Shown: in pieces, positions 1-8,580 of the stretch | Layout: every line of letters begins with the position of its first letter | How positions within the stretch are numbered: position 1 is the stretch's first letter | Source of the DNA: Streptomyces griseoflavus | GTDB lineage: Bacteria; Actinomycetota; Actinomycetes; Streptomycetales; Streptomycetaceae | Length of the DNA stretch: 64,000 nt | Assembly: GCF_014649995.1 (NCBI RefSeq) | Contig: NZ_BMUC01000017.1 | Span: forward strand, 1 to 64,000 | Direction: 5' to 3' | Position numbers and translations under genes: made by a program | The notes under the pieces: model-generated | Database searches by the model: none | What the model was told of the DNA's origin: nothing | The model's input: the letters and a program-made list of their open reading frames with translations, nothing else

Positions 1-30
1 ACCCTGTGGGAGAGTAGGACGCCGCCGAAC
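1..30 (+). rRNA. rrf: 5S ribosomal RNA, 3' end only
   Basis: The first 30 bases match the conserved 3' end of actinobacterial 5S rRNA (CCTGTGGGAGAGTAGGACG followed by CCGCCGAAC). Only this tail is in the window, so the 16S and 23S genes of the rrn operon should lie to the left on the same strand. A strong hairpin terminator follows about ten bases later. Confidence 0.9.
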
Positions 31-40
31 AATTTTTGGG

Positions 41-69
41 AAAGCCCCGTGCCATTGGCACGGGGCTTT
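41..69 (+). terminator. rrn operon terminator hairpin
   Basis: A perfect 13-base-pair stem (AAAGCCCCGTGCC, loop ATT, GGCACGGGGCTTT) follows the 5S gene and is preceded by a T-rich stretch. It separates the rrn operon from the convergent response regulator gene that ends at 77 and probably serves both directions. Confidence 0.85.
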
Positions 70-76
70 CTGCGTT

Positions 77-751
77 TCAGGACGGCTTCACCAGCCCGGT
101 GTCGTACGCCAGGATCACCGCCTGAATTCTGTCGCGCGAACCCGTCTTGGCGAGTATGCGGCCCACATGCGTCTTCACCGTGGACTCCGCGAGATGCAGA
201 CGGGCGGCGATCTCGGTGTTCGTCCATCCCTGGCCGATGACCGTGAGGATCTCGCGTTCCCGCTCCGTGAGCGAGGACAGGCGAGGGTCCACCTCCGGGG
301 CGAGCGCCGCGGTTCCGCTGCCCGACGGCAGATGGTGGGCGTAGGCGTCGAGGAGGCGGCGGGTCAGGCTGGGGGCGACGACCGCGTCGCCGGTCGCCAC
401 GGAGCGGATACCGGAGAGGAGCTCCTCCGGCTGGGCGTCCTTGATGAGGAAGCCCGAGGCGCCCGCGCGGAGGCCGGCGTGGGCGTACTCGTCCAGGTCG
501 AACGTGGTGAGGATGAGGACACGGGTGCGGTCCCCGGAGGCGACGACGCGGCGGGTGGCCTCGATGCCGTCCATCCCGGGCATGCGAATGTCCATCAGCA
601 CCACGTCCGGGCGCAGTTCCGCCGCCATGCGGACCGCTTCGCCGCCGTTCGACGCCTCACCCAGGACGGTGAGGTCGTCCTGGCTCTCCAGGAGCATGCG
701 GAAGCCGAAGCGCTGCAACGGCTGGTCGTCGGCGATGAGGACGGTGGTCAC
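77..751 (-). CDS. NarL/FixJ-family response regulator
   Basis: 224-residue two-component response regulator that binds DNA once phosphorylated by its partner kinase. The N-terminal receiver domain shows the acidic pocket (D8, D9) and phospho-acceptor D54 in VLMDIRMPGMDG. The C-terminal LuxR-type helix-turn-helix begins at about residue 160 (LTEREREILTVIGQG) and runs through ESTVKTHVGRIL. It starts with GTG at 751 and overlaps the stop of the upstream kinase gene by four bases (GTGA), so the pair is translationally coupled. The signal and target genes are not evident from the sequence. Confidence 0.93.
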   Translation of the reverse strand: MTTVLIADDQPLQRFGFRMLLESQDDLTVLGEASNGGEAVRMAAELRPDVVLMDIRMPGMDGIEATRRVVASGDRTRVLILTTFDLDEYAHAGLRAGASGFLIKDAQPEELLSGIRSVATGDAVVAPSLTRRLLDAYAHHLPSGSGTAALAPEVDPRLSSLTEREREILTVIGQGWTNTEIAARLHLAESTVKTHVGRILAKTGSRDRIQAVILAYDTGLVKPS

Positions 752-2058
752 TGCGGGGATTCCTCCGGTAGGTGCAGGTGGACGCGCCAGCCCCGTTCGG
801 GGTCAGGGCGTGGGCCGGCCTCAAGTGTGCCGTCGTAGAGGGCCGTTCGTTCGCGCATTCCGGGGAGGCCGCGGCCGTCGGACGGAGCGGTCGGCGGTGT
901 GGCCTCTCCCGTGTCGGTGATGGTGACGGTGACGGCGCCCCGCTCGCCGTGGACGACGACGACCTCCGAGGTGGCGTCGGGTCCGGCGTGCTTGAGGGTG
1001 TTGGTGAGGGCTTCCTGGACGACCCGGTAGACGGTGAGCTCGCGGCCCGGGGGAAGGGTGGCCGGCCGGCCGGCCGTGGTGAGCCGGACGGGCAGGCCCG
1101 CGGTACGGACGCCGTCGAGGAGACGGTGCAGGTCGGTGAGACCGGGCTGAGGGTTCCGCTCGGCGGGGAGAGCCGACTCGTCGTCACGGAGGACGTCGAG
1201 CAGGCGGCGCAGCTCGCCGAGGGCCTGACGGCTGGTGGTGCCGATGGCGTCCAGGGCCTGCGCGGCACGTTCCGGGGACCTGGTGGCCGCGTACTTGCCG
1301 CCGTCGGCCAGACCCGTGACGACGGACAGATGGTGGCCGATGATGTCGTGCATCTCGCGGGCGATCCGGGCGCGTTCGGCGGCAGTGGCGATCCGGGCCT
1401 GCTGGTCGCGTTCGATCTCCAGACGGCGGGCGCGGTCCTCCAGGGCCTCGGTGTAGTTCTCGCGGGTGCGGATGGTGATGCCGATGAGGACGGCCACGCC
1501 GACGGACGTCAGGTACGAGCCGATCTGCTGGCTCCACTCGCCCTCGCCGTAGCGGGCCGTGGAGACCGTCACCGGGGTGAGCATCAGGGCCGTCGCCCAC
1601 CACAGGTCGCGCAGGGGGCGGCACAGGGCCATGTGGTAGATGACGACCAGCTGGAGCAGGGCCGCCTGGAGGGTGGCGCCCGACCAGGCGTTGACCACGG
1701 CGAACGGGGCCATCGCGACCATCACGGTCGCGGGGTGGGTACGGCGCCACAGGAGGGGGACCGACAGGCCGAGCGTCAGGACGAGGAGGAGCGGGCCGGG
1801 GGCGTCCGGGTTGTGGGTGACGTTGCGCCAGCCGCCACCGGTGAAGTCGATGAGGGCGGCCGTCGTCCAGAACCCCGTGAAGAGCGAGTCCCACAGCAGC
1901 GGGTGGCGCCGGTCGAAGTCCCGGATCCACTGGTTGGCGCGTTGCACGTGCTGGGTGAGCGGCTCCGTCGTGCGGGTGTCCGTCGACGCCGCCGCCTCCT
2001 GGTCGTTCGTCACGGGGTCCATGGTGGCGGGTCCGTCCGCCGGTCGGAGCCGAATCAT
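748..2058 (-). CDS. NarL-type sensor histidine kinase
   Basis: About 436-residue membrane sensor kinase, partner of the response regulator it overlaps. Hydrophobic segments span about residues 55-195. A HisKA_3 dimerisation domain follows, with phospho-acceptor H237 in REMHDIIGHHLSVV, then a HATPase domain (N-box VVQEALTNTLKHAG, G-box GRGLPGMRER). The start is uncertain: ATG at 2058 and ATG at 2022 are both possible and neither has a good ribosome-binding site. A longer frame runs to 2406 but overlaps the divergent acetyltransferase gene, so I rejected it. No ligand-binding domain is recognisable. Confidence 0.9.
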   Translation of the reverse strand: MIRLRPADGPATMDPVTNDQEAAASTDTRTTEPLTQHVQRANQWIRDFDRRHPLLWDSLFTGFWTTAALIDFTGGGWRNVTHNPDAPGPLLLVLTLGLSVPLLWRRTHPATVMVAMAPFAVVNAWSGATLQAALLQLVVIYHMALCRPLRDLWWATALMLTPVTVSTARYGEGEWSQQIGSYLTSVGVAVLIGITIRTRENYTEALEDRARRLEIERDQQARIATAAERARIAREMHDIIGHHLSVVTGLADGGKYAATRSPERAAQALDAIGTTSRQALGELRRLLDVLRDDESALPAERNPQPGLTDLHRLLDGVRTAGLPVRLTTAGRPATLPPGRELTVYRVVQEALTNTLKHAGPDATSEVVVVHGERGAVTVTITDTGEATPPTAPSDGRGLPGMRERTALYDGTLEAGPRPDPERGWRVHLHLPEESPQ

Positions 2059-2152
2059 GGGTCGATCATCGCCCGCGGGGGATGCGGTGGGCGTCGGGCC
2101 GGAGCCGTAATCGGGGTGAGGGGTGTCGTACCCCGGTACTACCGTGGCGGCC

Positions 2153-2734
2153 ATGAGGACAGGTGTCGTGACCTTCGAGGACTGTGTGATCCGGCAGGTG
2201 CGGGCCGAGGAGTGGGCCGCGGTGAAGGAGCTGCGGCTCACCGCGCTGCGGGACCCGGTCGCCGACCTCGCCTTCCTGGACACGTACGAGGAGGCCGTGG
2301 GCCGGCCGGACTCGTACTGGCGGGAGCGGGCGGCGAACGGGGCGCGGGAAGCGGGCGGGGCGCGGCAGTTCGTCGCGGAGGCGGAGGACGGGAGCTGGGT
2401 GGGCACCGTCGCCGTGCTTGTCGAGGAGGCGGGGACGACGGACTGGGCCGGGATGCCCGTCGAACGGCGGCAGGGGCACCTGGTGGGGGTGTACGTGGCT
2501 CCCGGGCATCGGGGGAGCGGGCTGACCCGGGCGCTGTTCGACGCGGCCCTGGAGTGGGCGTGGGAGCGGGAGCTGGAGCGGGTGCGGCTCGTCGTGCACG
2601 CGGAGAACGCGCGGGCGCTCGGCTTCTACCGCAAGGCGGGGTTCGTGGAGAGCGGGGTGACCGTGCCGTTGGCGGACAAGCCGGACGAGCGGGAGCTGGA
2701 GATGGTGATCGGGCGGCCCGGGTCAGACCGGTAG
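2153..2734 (+). CDS. GNAT family N-acetyltransferase
   Basis: 193-residue single-domain acetyltransferase of the GNAT superfamily, which transfers an acetyl group from acetyl-CoA to an amine. The acetyl-CoA-binding motif A is seen in VGVYVAPGHRGSGLTRALFD and the C-terminal motif in NARALGFYRKAGFVESG. The substrate is unknown. ATG at 2153 was chosen; an in-frame GTG at 2123 would add ten residues and a GTG at 2168 has a purine-rich upstream region. The 3' end overlaps the convergent coupling-protein-like gene by 12 bases. Confidence 0.85.
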   Translation: MRTGVVTFEDCVIRQVRAEEWAAVKELRLTALRDPVADLAFLDTYEEAVGRPDSYWRERAANGAREAGGARQFVAEAEDGSWVGTVAVLVEEAGTTDWAGMPVERRQGHLVGVYVAPGHRGSGLTRALFDAALEWAWERELERVRLVVHAENARALGFYRKAGFVESGVTVPLADKPDERELEMVIGRPGSDR

Positions 2735-4270
2735 TTCGTCGTGCGGCCAGCGGGTCCGGGCCTGTTCGCGGGAGCGGAGCAGGGCCAGCGTCGGCATGCC
2801 CCGGTCCGTGCCGGCGGCGAGGAGTTCGGGAAGCTGGGGGAGCGGCGCCACGGCCGCCACGTCGTCCAGGACGAGGGTGAGTGGTGGGTCGAGCCGACCG
2901 GAGGATGACCGTTCGGCCATGCGCCGGCCGTGCTCGACCACGTGCGAGGCGAGCGCCGTCAGCAAAGGCATCGCGCCCGGACTGGTGCGGGGATCCTCGA
3001 TGGATTCGCCCACAACGTAAAGCGTTCCCCCTTCGTCGATGAAGGAATCCAAGGCGAGGGCATCATTTCGGTGGGGAGTGCACGCCTCGCGGACGTGAAG
3101 GGTGGAGAGGGCGGCCAGGGCGCGCGTGGTCAGCTGCTGGGCCATGTCCCGGCGGTCGGGATGCGCGGTGAGGGCCGCTTCGAGTTCGCCGGCGGAGCCC
3201 GGGGCGGCCTTGGGGCTGGTGCGGAGGATGCGCACCGCGTCGTGGACCTGGAGGCCCTGGGCCCAGCGGTGGACGTGGCGGACGGTGCGGCCGTCGACGG
3301 CGGCGGCGTGCACATAGCTGCGGAGCAGGGTCTCGGCGGTGTCGCTGACCGCCTGGTCGAGCCGCGAGGTGGGCCGGACGGGGGCGAGGAGCGCTGCCGC
3401 GCGAGCGGTGGCCGTCCGTTTGTCCTCGCAGCCGGCGGTGGGGGACCAGTGGAGGCGGGCCGGAGTGTCGCAGAGGTGCGTCGGGTCGTAGAGGTGGGTG
3501 GGGCCGAGCTTGGCGCGGGCGTCCTTGGTGTCGTGCCACAGGGCCGGGTTGGAGGTGAGGACGAGGGCGGGGCCCTCCGCGTCCCGTACGGCCTGGGCGG
3601 CGGTGCTGTGGCGGGTGGCCGGGGGACCGTAGCGCAGGCCCGCGCCCTCGGCGCGGGGGACGATGCCCCACCCGCCGGTCGTCCGTTCTCCGTCGGACAC
3701 CCGTGCGGTGACGGGCTCTCCGGGCGCCTGTGGCTCCTGCACGGGCGTCCTCGGGACCGGTACCTCGTGCCGGTGCTCCGGGACCGGTACCTCGTGCCGG
3801 TGCTTCGGGGACGGTTCCGGCTCCGGGGCGGGCCGGGGTTCCCGTGCCGGTTCCGTGTGCCGCTCCCGGACCGCCCCCGTCCGTTCCGCGCGCCGTCGGG
3901 CCCGTACGGCTCGCCAGCGGGCCACGGTGCCCACGACGAACACCGTCAGGACGGCCAGGATCATCAGCTGGCCGATGAACAGGCCCCAGAAGAGGCCGTA
4001 CCCCGAGAGGTCGGCGGGCGGGGCGTCCGGCCAGGCGGCGGGCAGGTCCCGCGGCTCGGCGACGAGGTGGCGCACGGCCACCGGGGTACGGGTGAAGGCG
4101 ATACCGGACGGCCAGCGGCCGTGGGCGAAGAGGCCCGCGAGTCCGGTGGCCGTCCACACCATCGTGGTCAGGCCGAGGAGGAAGGCGAGGATGCCGAGCA
4201 GCAGCCCGTCGGGGATGCCGCCCTGGCCGCCGGCGCCCCGGCCGGGCCCGCGGTGATCGTCCGGTCTCAC
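2723..4270 (-). CDS. VirD4/TraG-like coupling protein, degenerate Walker A
   Basis: 515-residue membrane protein related to type IV secretion coupling proteins (VirD4/TraG, TraM-recognition domain). Two N-terminal membrane segments lie at about residues 22-49 and 91-116. A Pro/Glu/Arg-rich linker follows (137-190) and contains two copies of a nine-residue unit (EHRHEVPVP). The C-terminal region shows a Walker B-like LTLVLDD (464-470) followed by the family-typical PLPQLPELLAAGTDRGM. Where the Walker A should stand the sequence is YGPPATRHST (214-223), lacking the GK[S/T] needed for ATP binding. The GTG start has a good GAGGGAG ribosome-binding site. It is the last gene of the minus-strand secretion-like operon. 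Confidence 0.75.
   Translation of the reverse strand: MRPDDHRGPGRGAGGQGGIPDGLLLGILAFLLGLTTMVWTATGLAGLFAHGRWPSGIAFTRTPVAVRHLVAEPRDLPAAWPDAPPADLSGYGLFWGLFIGQLMILAVLTVFVVGTVARWRAVRARRRAERTGAVRERHTEPAREPRPAPEPEPSPKHRHEVPVPEHRHEVPVPRTPVQEPQAPGEPVTARVSDGERTTGGWGIVPRAEGAGLRYGPPATRHSTAAQAVRDAEGPALVLTSNPALWHDTKDARAKLGPTHLYDPTHLCDTPARLHWSPTAGCEDKRTATARAAALLAPVRPTSRLDQAVSDTAETLLRSYVHAAAVDGRTVRHVHRWAQGLQVHDAVRILRTSPKAAPGSAGELEAALTAHPDRRDMAQQLTTRALAALSTLHVREACTPHRNDALALDSFIDEGGTLYVVGESIEDPRTSPGAMPLLTALASHVVEHGRRMAERSSSGRLDPPLTLVLDDVAAVAPLPQLPELLAAGTDRGMPTLALLRSREQARTRWPHDELPV
3752..3805 (-). repeat. 27-bp direct repeat, two copies, in coding sequence
   Basis: Two adjacent 27-base copies (3752-3778 and 3779-3805, beginning CGGGACCGGTACCTCGTGCC on the plus strand) encode the duplicated EHRHEVPVP unit in the linker of the coupling-protein-like gene. 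The reading frame is kept. This is a simple in-frame tandem duplication. Confidence 0.9.
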
Positions 4271-4281
4271 ACGTGCTCCCT

Positions 4282-5691
4282 CTACGCCACCGTCGATTCG
4301 GAGTCGCCGACGTGCTGCTCCACGAAGGCCGCCGCCCGCTCCTCCGCCTCCCGTTCGGCGGCGCGCAGGGCGTCGTCATTGAAGTCGGCGGAGGACTCGG
4401 TCATCGCGCGGTCCGTGAAGACCAGCGGGCGTTCGGTCTCGGTGACCAGGTGCTTGACCACCTGGACGTTGCCGTTGACGTCCCAGACCGCGATGCCGGG
4501 GGTGAGCGTCGGGATGATCTCCACCGCCCACCTGGGCAGGCCGAGGACCCGGCCGGTCGCCCGCGCCTCGTCGGCCTTCTGGGCGTAGATGGTCCGGGTC
4601 GACGCCATCTTGAGGATGGCCGCCGCCTCCTTGGCGGCCGCGCCGTCCACCACGTCGGACAGATGGTGGACGACCGCGACGAAGGACAGGCCGAGCCGCC
4701 GTCCGAACTTCAGCAGCCGCTGGAACAGCTGGGCCACGAACGGGCTGTTGATGATGTGCCAGGCCTCCTCGACCAGGAAGATGCGCTTCTTCCGGTCGGG
4801 GCGGATCCACGTGTGTTCGAGCCACACGCCGACGATCGCCATGAGGATCGGCATGGCGATGGAGTTGCGGTCGATGTGGGACAGGTCGAAGACGATCAGC
4901 GGCGCGTCGAGGTCGATGCCGACGGTCGTCGGACCGTCGAACATGCCGCGTAGGTCACCGTCGACGAGCCGGTCCAGGACCAGGGCGACGTCCAGGCCCC
5001 ACGCCCGGACGTCGTCTATGGCGACGTTCATCGCCTCCGCGGACTCCGGTTCGGGGTGGCGCAGGCGCTCGACGATGTCGGAGAGGACCGGCTGGCGTTC
5101 GACGATGGTCTCGTTGACGTAGGCGTGCGCGACCTTGAGGGCGAAGCCGGAACGCTCGTCCAGGCCGTGGCCCAGCGCGACCTCGATGATCGTCCGGAGC
5201 AGCGCGAGCTGTCCGGTGGTGGTGATCGACGGGTCGAGGGGGTTGAGCCGGATGCCGTGGTCCAGGGCGGCCATCGGGTCGAGGCGGATGGGGGTGATGC
5301 CCATCTCCCGCGCGACGAGGTTCCACTCGCCGACGCCGTCCTCGCCCTGCGCGTCCAGGACGACGACCTGGCGGTCGCGGAAGCGCAGCTGACGCAGCAC
5401 GTACGTCTTCTCCAGCGCCGACTTGCCGTTGCCGGACTCGCCGAGCACCAGCCAGTGCGGGGCCGGCAGCTGCTGGCCGTAGAGCTGGAAGGGGTCGTAG
5501 ATGTAGCCCTTGCCGGAGTAGACCTCGCGGCCGATGATGACGCCGGAGTCGCCGAGGCCGGGCGCGGCGGTCGGCAGGTACACCGCCTGCGCCTGGCCCG
5601 TGGACGTGCGCACCGGCAGCCGTGTCGTCTCGACCTTCCCGAACAGGAAGGACGTGAAGGCGTCGGTGACGACGGACAGCGGATCCCGCAT
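4282..5691 (-). CDS. VirB4/TraC-like secretion ATPase, C-terminal motor half
   Basis: 469-residue ATPase resembling the C-terminal motor domain of VirB4/TraC, the energising ATPase of type IV secretion systems. The Walker A is GESGNGKS (84-91) and the Walker B is IFLVEEAWH near residue 300. The family-typical RLLKFGRRLGLSFVAVVHH follows. There is no membrane segment, and the N-terminal VirB4 domain is absent. That portion appears to be supplied by the gene 13 bases upstream, so VirB4 looks split in two. The ATG at 5691 has only a weak ribosome-binding site, which fits coupling to the upstream gene. Confidence 0.85.
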   Translation of the reverse strand: MRDPLSVVTDAFTSFLFGKVETTRLPVRTSTGQAQAVYLPTAAPGLGDSGVIIGREVYSGKGYIYDPFQLYGQQLPAPHWLVLGESGNGKSALEKTYVLRQLRFRDRQVVVLDAQGEDGVGEWNLVAREMGITPIRLDPMAALDHGIRLNPLDPSITTTGQLALLRTIIEVALGHGLDERSGFALKVAHAYVNETIVERQPVLSDIVERLRHPEPESAEAMNVAIDDVRAWGLDVALVLDRLVDGDLRGMFDGPTTVGIDLDAPLIVFDLSHIDRNSIAMPILMAIVGVWLEHTWIRPDRKKRIFLVEEAWHIINSPFVAQLFQRLLKFGRRLGLSFVAVVHHLSDVVDGAAAKEAAAILKMASTRTIYAQKADEARATGRVLGLPRWAVEIIPTLTPGIAVWDVNGNVQVVKHLVTETERPLVFTDRAMTESSADFNDDALRAAEREAEERAAAFVEQHVGDSESTVA

Positions 5692-5704
5692 CAGAACTCA
5701 GCCC

Positions 5705-7264
5705 CTACCTTCGAATGCCGGTGGCGAACGGGAGTGTGTTCACGAACGCGCGGTGGTGCTCGCGGTCGCACCACTCCAGCTTCAGGTACGACTTTCCGGC
5801 CGAGGCCCGTATGGTCCGCTTGTCGCGCGCCAGGGCCTCGGGTGTGCGGGAGGAGACGGTGATGTAGCCGACCAGGTTGACGCCCGCGGCGCCGCTGGCG
5901 AGGTCCTCGCCGCGCTGGTCGAGCCTGCTGTGGGCGGCGAGGTCGCGCGGGTCGACCGTGCGGTTCATCTTGGCGGCGCGGGACGCCTCCGCCACGTCGT
6001 TGGTCTTCTCGGTCAGCATCCGCTCGATGGCGACCTCGGTGGGTTCGAGGTCCATGGTGACGGCGACCGTGCGGATCACGTCCGGGGTGTGGACGAGCAG
6101 CGGGGCGAGGAAGTTGACGCCCACCGGGGTCATCGGCCACTCCTTGACCCAGGCCGTGGCGTGGCACCAGGGGGCGCGGGTCGCGGACTCGCGGGTCTTG
6201 GCCTGGAGGTAGGTGGGCTCCATGGCGTCCAGCTCGGCCGGCCAGGCGTTGCGCTGCGTCATCGCCTGGATGTGGTCGATCGGGTGGTCCGGGTCGTACA
6301 TGGAGTGGACCAGCGAGGACAGCCGGCTCTGGCCGAGCGGCTGCCGTACGCGGATGTCGGCCTCCTGGAGACGGGAGCAGATGTCCGTCAGCTCACGGGC
6401 CATGACGACGGCGAGGCCGGCGTCCCGGTCGACCTTGCCGCCGCCCTGGCTGCGCATCGCGCGGGCCATGGTGTTGGCCTCGGAGGCCAGCTCGCGGGTG
6501 TAGTGCATGCAGGCGACCAGGTAGGCGCGGTGCTGCTCGCTGCTGGTCGACACCATCGACTGGAGCTGCTCGTAGGACTGCTGGAGCCACGGCGGTGACT
6601 TGTCGTCGCCGCGCAGCGAGACGTCCTTGGCGTGCGCGTCGGGGTCGGCGGGCAGGGTGCGGGCCAGCATCTGGATGCGGGTGACGAAGCCGTCGCCGTT
6701 GGCGACGTGCTTGAGCAGCGTGCCGAAGCGGTCGACGAGGGCTTCCTGGTCCTCGGAGTCGCGCAGGCCGACGCCCGGGCCCTCGATCTCGATGGCGGCG
6801 GTGACGGTTTTGCGGTCCGCGTGCAGCAGGACGGCGATCTCGTCCGGGCCGAACGGGGCGGCGAGCCAGGTGATGCGCCCGATCCCGGGCGGCGGCCCGA
6901 CCTCGACCTCGCGCCCGTCGAGGCGGGTGCCCGCCTCGACGACACCGGAGCGGTAGGTGGTGCCGCGGCGCACGGTGCGCTTGTAACTGCGGTTGATCTC
7001 GAACCATTTGTAGAAGGTGCGGCCCTTGTAGGGCACGTACACGGCGGCCAGGGCGATCATCGGCAGTCCGGCGAGGAGCACGATCCGCACGGTCAGGACG
7101 GGGACGAGGAGCCCGCACATCATGCCGAGGAACGCGCCCACGACGATCAGCGCGATCTCACCGGTCTCGCGATTGCGGCCGACGATCGCGTTCGGCCGGG
7201 CGCGGCCGATCAGATACGTACGGCGGGGCGTGACCGGATGGGACAGGTGGGTCTCGGTCGTCAA
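5705..7264 (-). CDS. SCO6880-family membrane protein (PrgI/VirB4 N-terminal-like)
   Basis: 519-residue protein of the actinobacterial SCO6880 family. Two membrane helices at about residues 36-75 resemble the PrgI/VirB3 element, and the rest resembles the N-terminal, non-motor part of VirB4. No Walker motifs are present. It begins with TTG at 7264, preceded by GGGAGGTGAAGGG, and overlaps the stop of the upstream VirB6-like gene by four bases. Its place directly before the motor ATPase suggests that the two together act as one VirB4. Function is inferred from domain layout only. Confidence 0.8.
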   Translation of the reverse strand: MTTETHLSHPVTPRRTYLIGRARPNAIVGRNRETGEIALIVVGAFLGMMCGLLVPVLTVRIVLLAGLPMIALAAVYVPYKGRTFYKWFEINRSYKRTVRRGTTYRSGVVEAGTRLDGREVEVGPPPGIGRITWLAAPFGPDEIAVLLHADRKTVTAAIEIEGPGVGLRDSEDQEALVDRFGTLLKHVANGDGFVTRIQMLARTLPADPDAHAKDVSLRGDDKSPPWLQQSYEQLQSMVSTSSEQHRAYLVACMHYTRELASEANTMARAMRSQGGGKVDRDAGLAVVMARELTDICSRLQEADIRVRQPLGQSRLSSLVHSMYDPDHPIDHIQAMTQRNAWPAELDAMEPTYLQAKTRESATRAPWCHATAWVKEWPMTPVGVNFLAPLLVHTPDVIRTVAVTMDLEPTEVAIERMLTEKTNDVAEASRAAKMNRTVDPRDLAAHSRLDQRGEDLASGAAGVNLVGYITVSSRTPEALARDKRTIRASAGKSYLKLEWCDREHHRAFVNTLPFATGIRR

Positions 7265-8580
7265 CGCCCTTCACCTCCCGTGCGGTTGTTACTGCTGTTG
7301 CGGGTGCTGCTGGCGTGGGGGGTGTTCACCGGGCTGCTCGACCGGGGTGCGGGGGCGGCGGCGCCCCCGCTGTTCGGCGTGCGTGAGCTGTGTGCGGCGA
7401 CTCCGCCGGAGGCGGGGTTGGAGGAGCGGGCGCCGGAGGACTGGCCTCCGCCGCCGTTGTTGTCGGCTCGGGTGCTGTGGGTCTTGATGCCCTGCGCGAC
7501 CAGGGTCGCCGGCGAGCTGATGACGGCGGCCGCCTTGCCCTCGGCGCCCTGCATGAGCCGGTTGTTGCGGGAGCCGGCGATCTCGTCGCCGAAGCCGGGG
7601 ACGAAGCGGTAGATCATCGCGGAGGCGAAGATGGCCAGCAGGATGATCGCCAGCCCGGAGACCACGGCGGAGAAGGCATCGGGCCCCTCCTCGGCGGAGA
7701 GCGCCCCCGCGAGGCCGAGGACGATCACGATGACGGGTTTCACGAGGATCACCGCGATCATGATGCCCGCCCAGCGGCGGACGTGGCCCCACAGGTTCTT
7801 GTCGACCAGGCCCGCGTAGACGACCGTGCCGAGGAGGGCGCCGACGTAGAGCAGGGCGGCACGGATGACGAGCTCCAGCCAGAGGATGCCGGCGGCGAGG
7901 ATGGACACGAGGGAGACGACGATCAGCATGATCGGGCCGCCGCCGATGTCGTCGCCCTTCTCGAGCGCGCCGGCGAACGTGCCGAAGAACGTGTCCGTCT
8001 GGTCGCCGGTCGCCTTGGCGAGCACGTCGGTGACGCTGTCGGTGGCCGAGACGACGGTGTAGAGGATCAGCGGGGTGAAGGCGGAGGCGAGGACGGTCAG
8101 CCAGAGGAAGCCGATCGCCTCGGAGATCGCGGTGGTGAGGGGGACGCCCCGCACCGCGCGCTTGGCGACCGCGAGCAGCCACAGGAGGAGGGTGAGGATC
8201 GTCGACGCGGCGAAGACGACGGCGTACTGCTGGAGGAACGTGTCGTTGGTGAAGTCGACGTTCGCGGTGTCCTCGACGGCGCCACTGAGCTGCTTGATGG
8301 TCCAGGAGGCGGCGTCGGCGCAGCCCTGGGCGAGAGAGGCCAGGGGGTCGAGGGTGGCGGAGGGGTCGTTGAGGGTGCTGGCGCCCTCGGATCCGGCTTC
8401 GCCTCGTTCGCAGTAGTCCTTGGCGGGGCCGACGATGAGGTCACAGTTGTCGTCCGACGGAGTGGGCGTGGGCGTCGGCGTGGGCGCGGCGGCGGCATGG
8501 GTCGCCACCATCAGCATCGTGGCCTGCAGAGCCGTGAGAGCGGCGGCGATGTTGAGTACGCGACGCGGGCTACCGGGCAT
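7261..8580 (-). CDS. VirB6/TrbL-like polytopic membrane protein
   Basis: 439 residues. A signal peptide (about 1-33, ending ATHAAAA) is followed by a TP-repeat linker and then about six hydrophobic segments (for example VVFAASTILTLLLWLLA and IMIAVILVKPVIVIVLGLA). The C-terminal 100 residues are low-complexity Ser/Asn/Gly-rich sequence. This is the layout of TrbL/VirB6-type inner-membrane channel components. The 5' end overlaps the preceding gene by 11 bases and the 3' end overlaps the next by four, so it sits within one tight operon. The exact family is inferred from topology and context. Confidence 0.72.
   Translation of the reverse strand: MPGSPRRVLNIAAALTALQATMLMVATHAAAAPTPTPTPTPSDDNCDLIVGPAKDYCERGEAGSEGASTLNDPSATLDPLASLAQGCADAASWTIKQLSGAVEDTANVDFTNDTFLQQYAVVFAASTILTLLLWLLAVAKRAVRGVPLTTAISEAIGFLWLTVLASAFTPLILYTVVSATDSVTDVLAKATGDQTDTFFGTFAGALEKGDDIGGGPIMLIVVSLVSILAAGILWLELVIRAALLYVGALLGTVVYAGLVDKNLWGHVRRWAGIMIAVILVKPVIVIVLGLAGALSAEEGPDAFSAVVSGLAIILLAIFASAMIYRFVPGFGDEIAGSRNNRLMQGAEGKAAAVISSPATLVAQGIKTHSTRADNNGGGGQSSGARSSNPASGGVAAHSSRTPNSGGAAAPAPRSSSPVNTPHASSTRNSSNNRTGGEGR

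Noticed and set aside
2059-2406. N-terminal extension of the histidine kinase to 2406
   Set aside because: The extension overlaps the acetyltransferase gene on the opposite strand, is Ser/Arg-rich, and has no conserved features.
772-2880. Very long plus-strand open frame antisense to the histidine kinase
   Set aside because: It mirrors the codon structure of the kinase gene on the other strand, is low-complexity (Gly/Ala/Arg/Asp), and has no ribosome-binding site. Such frames are common in high-GC DNA.
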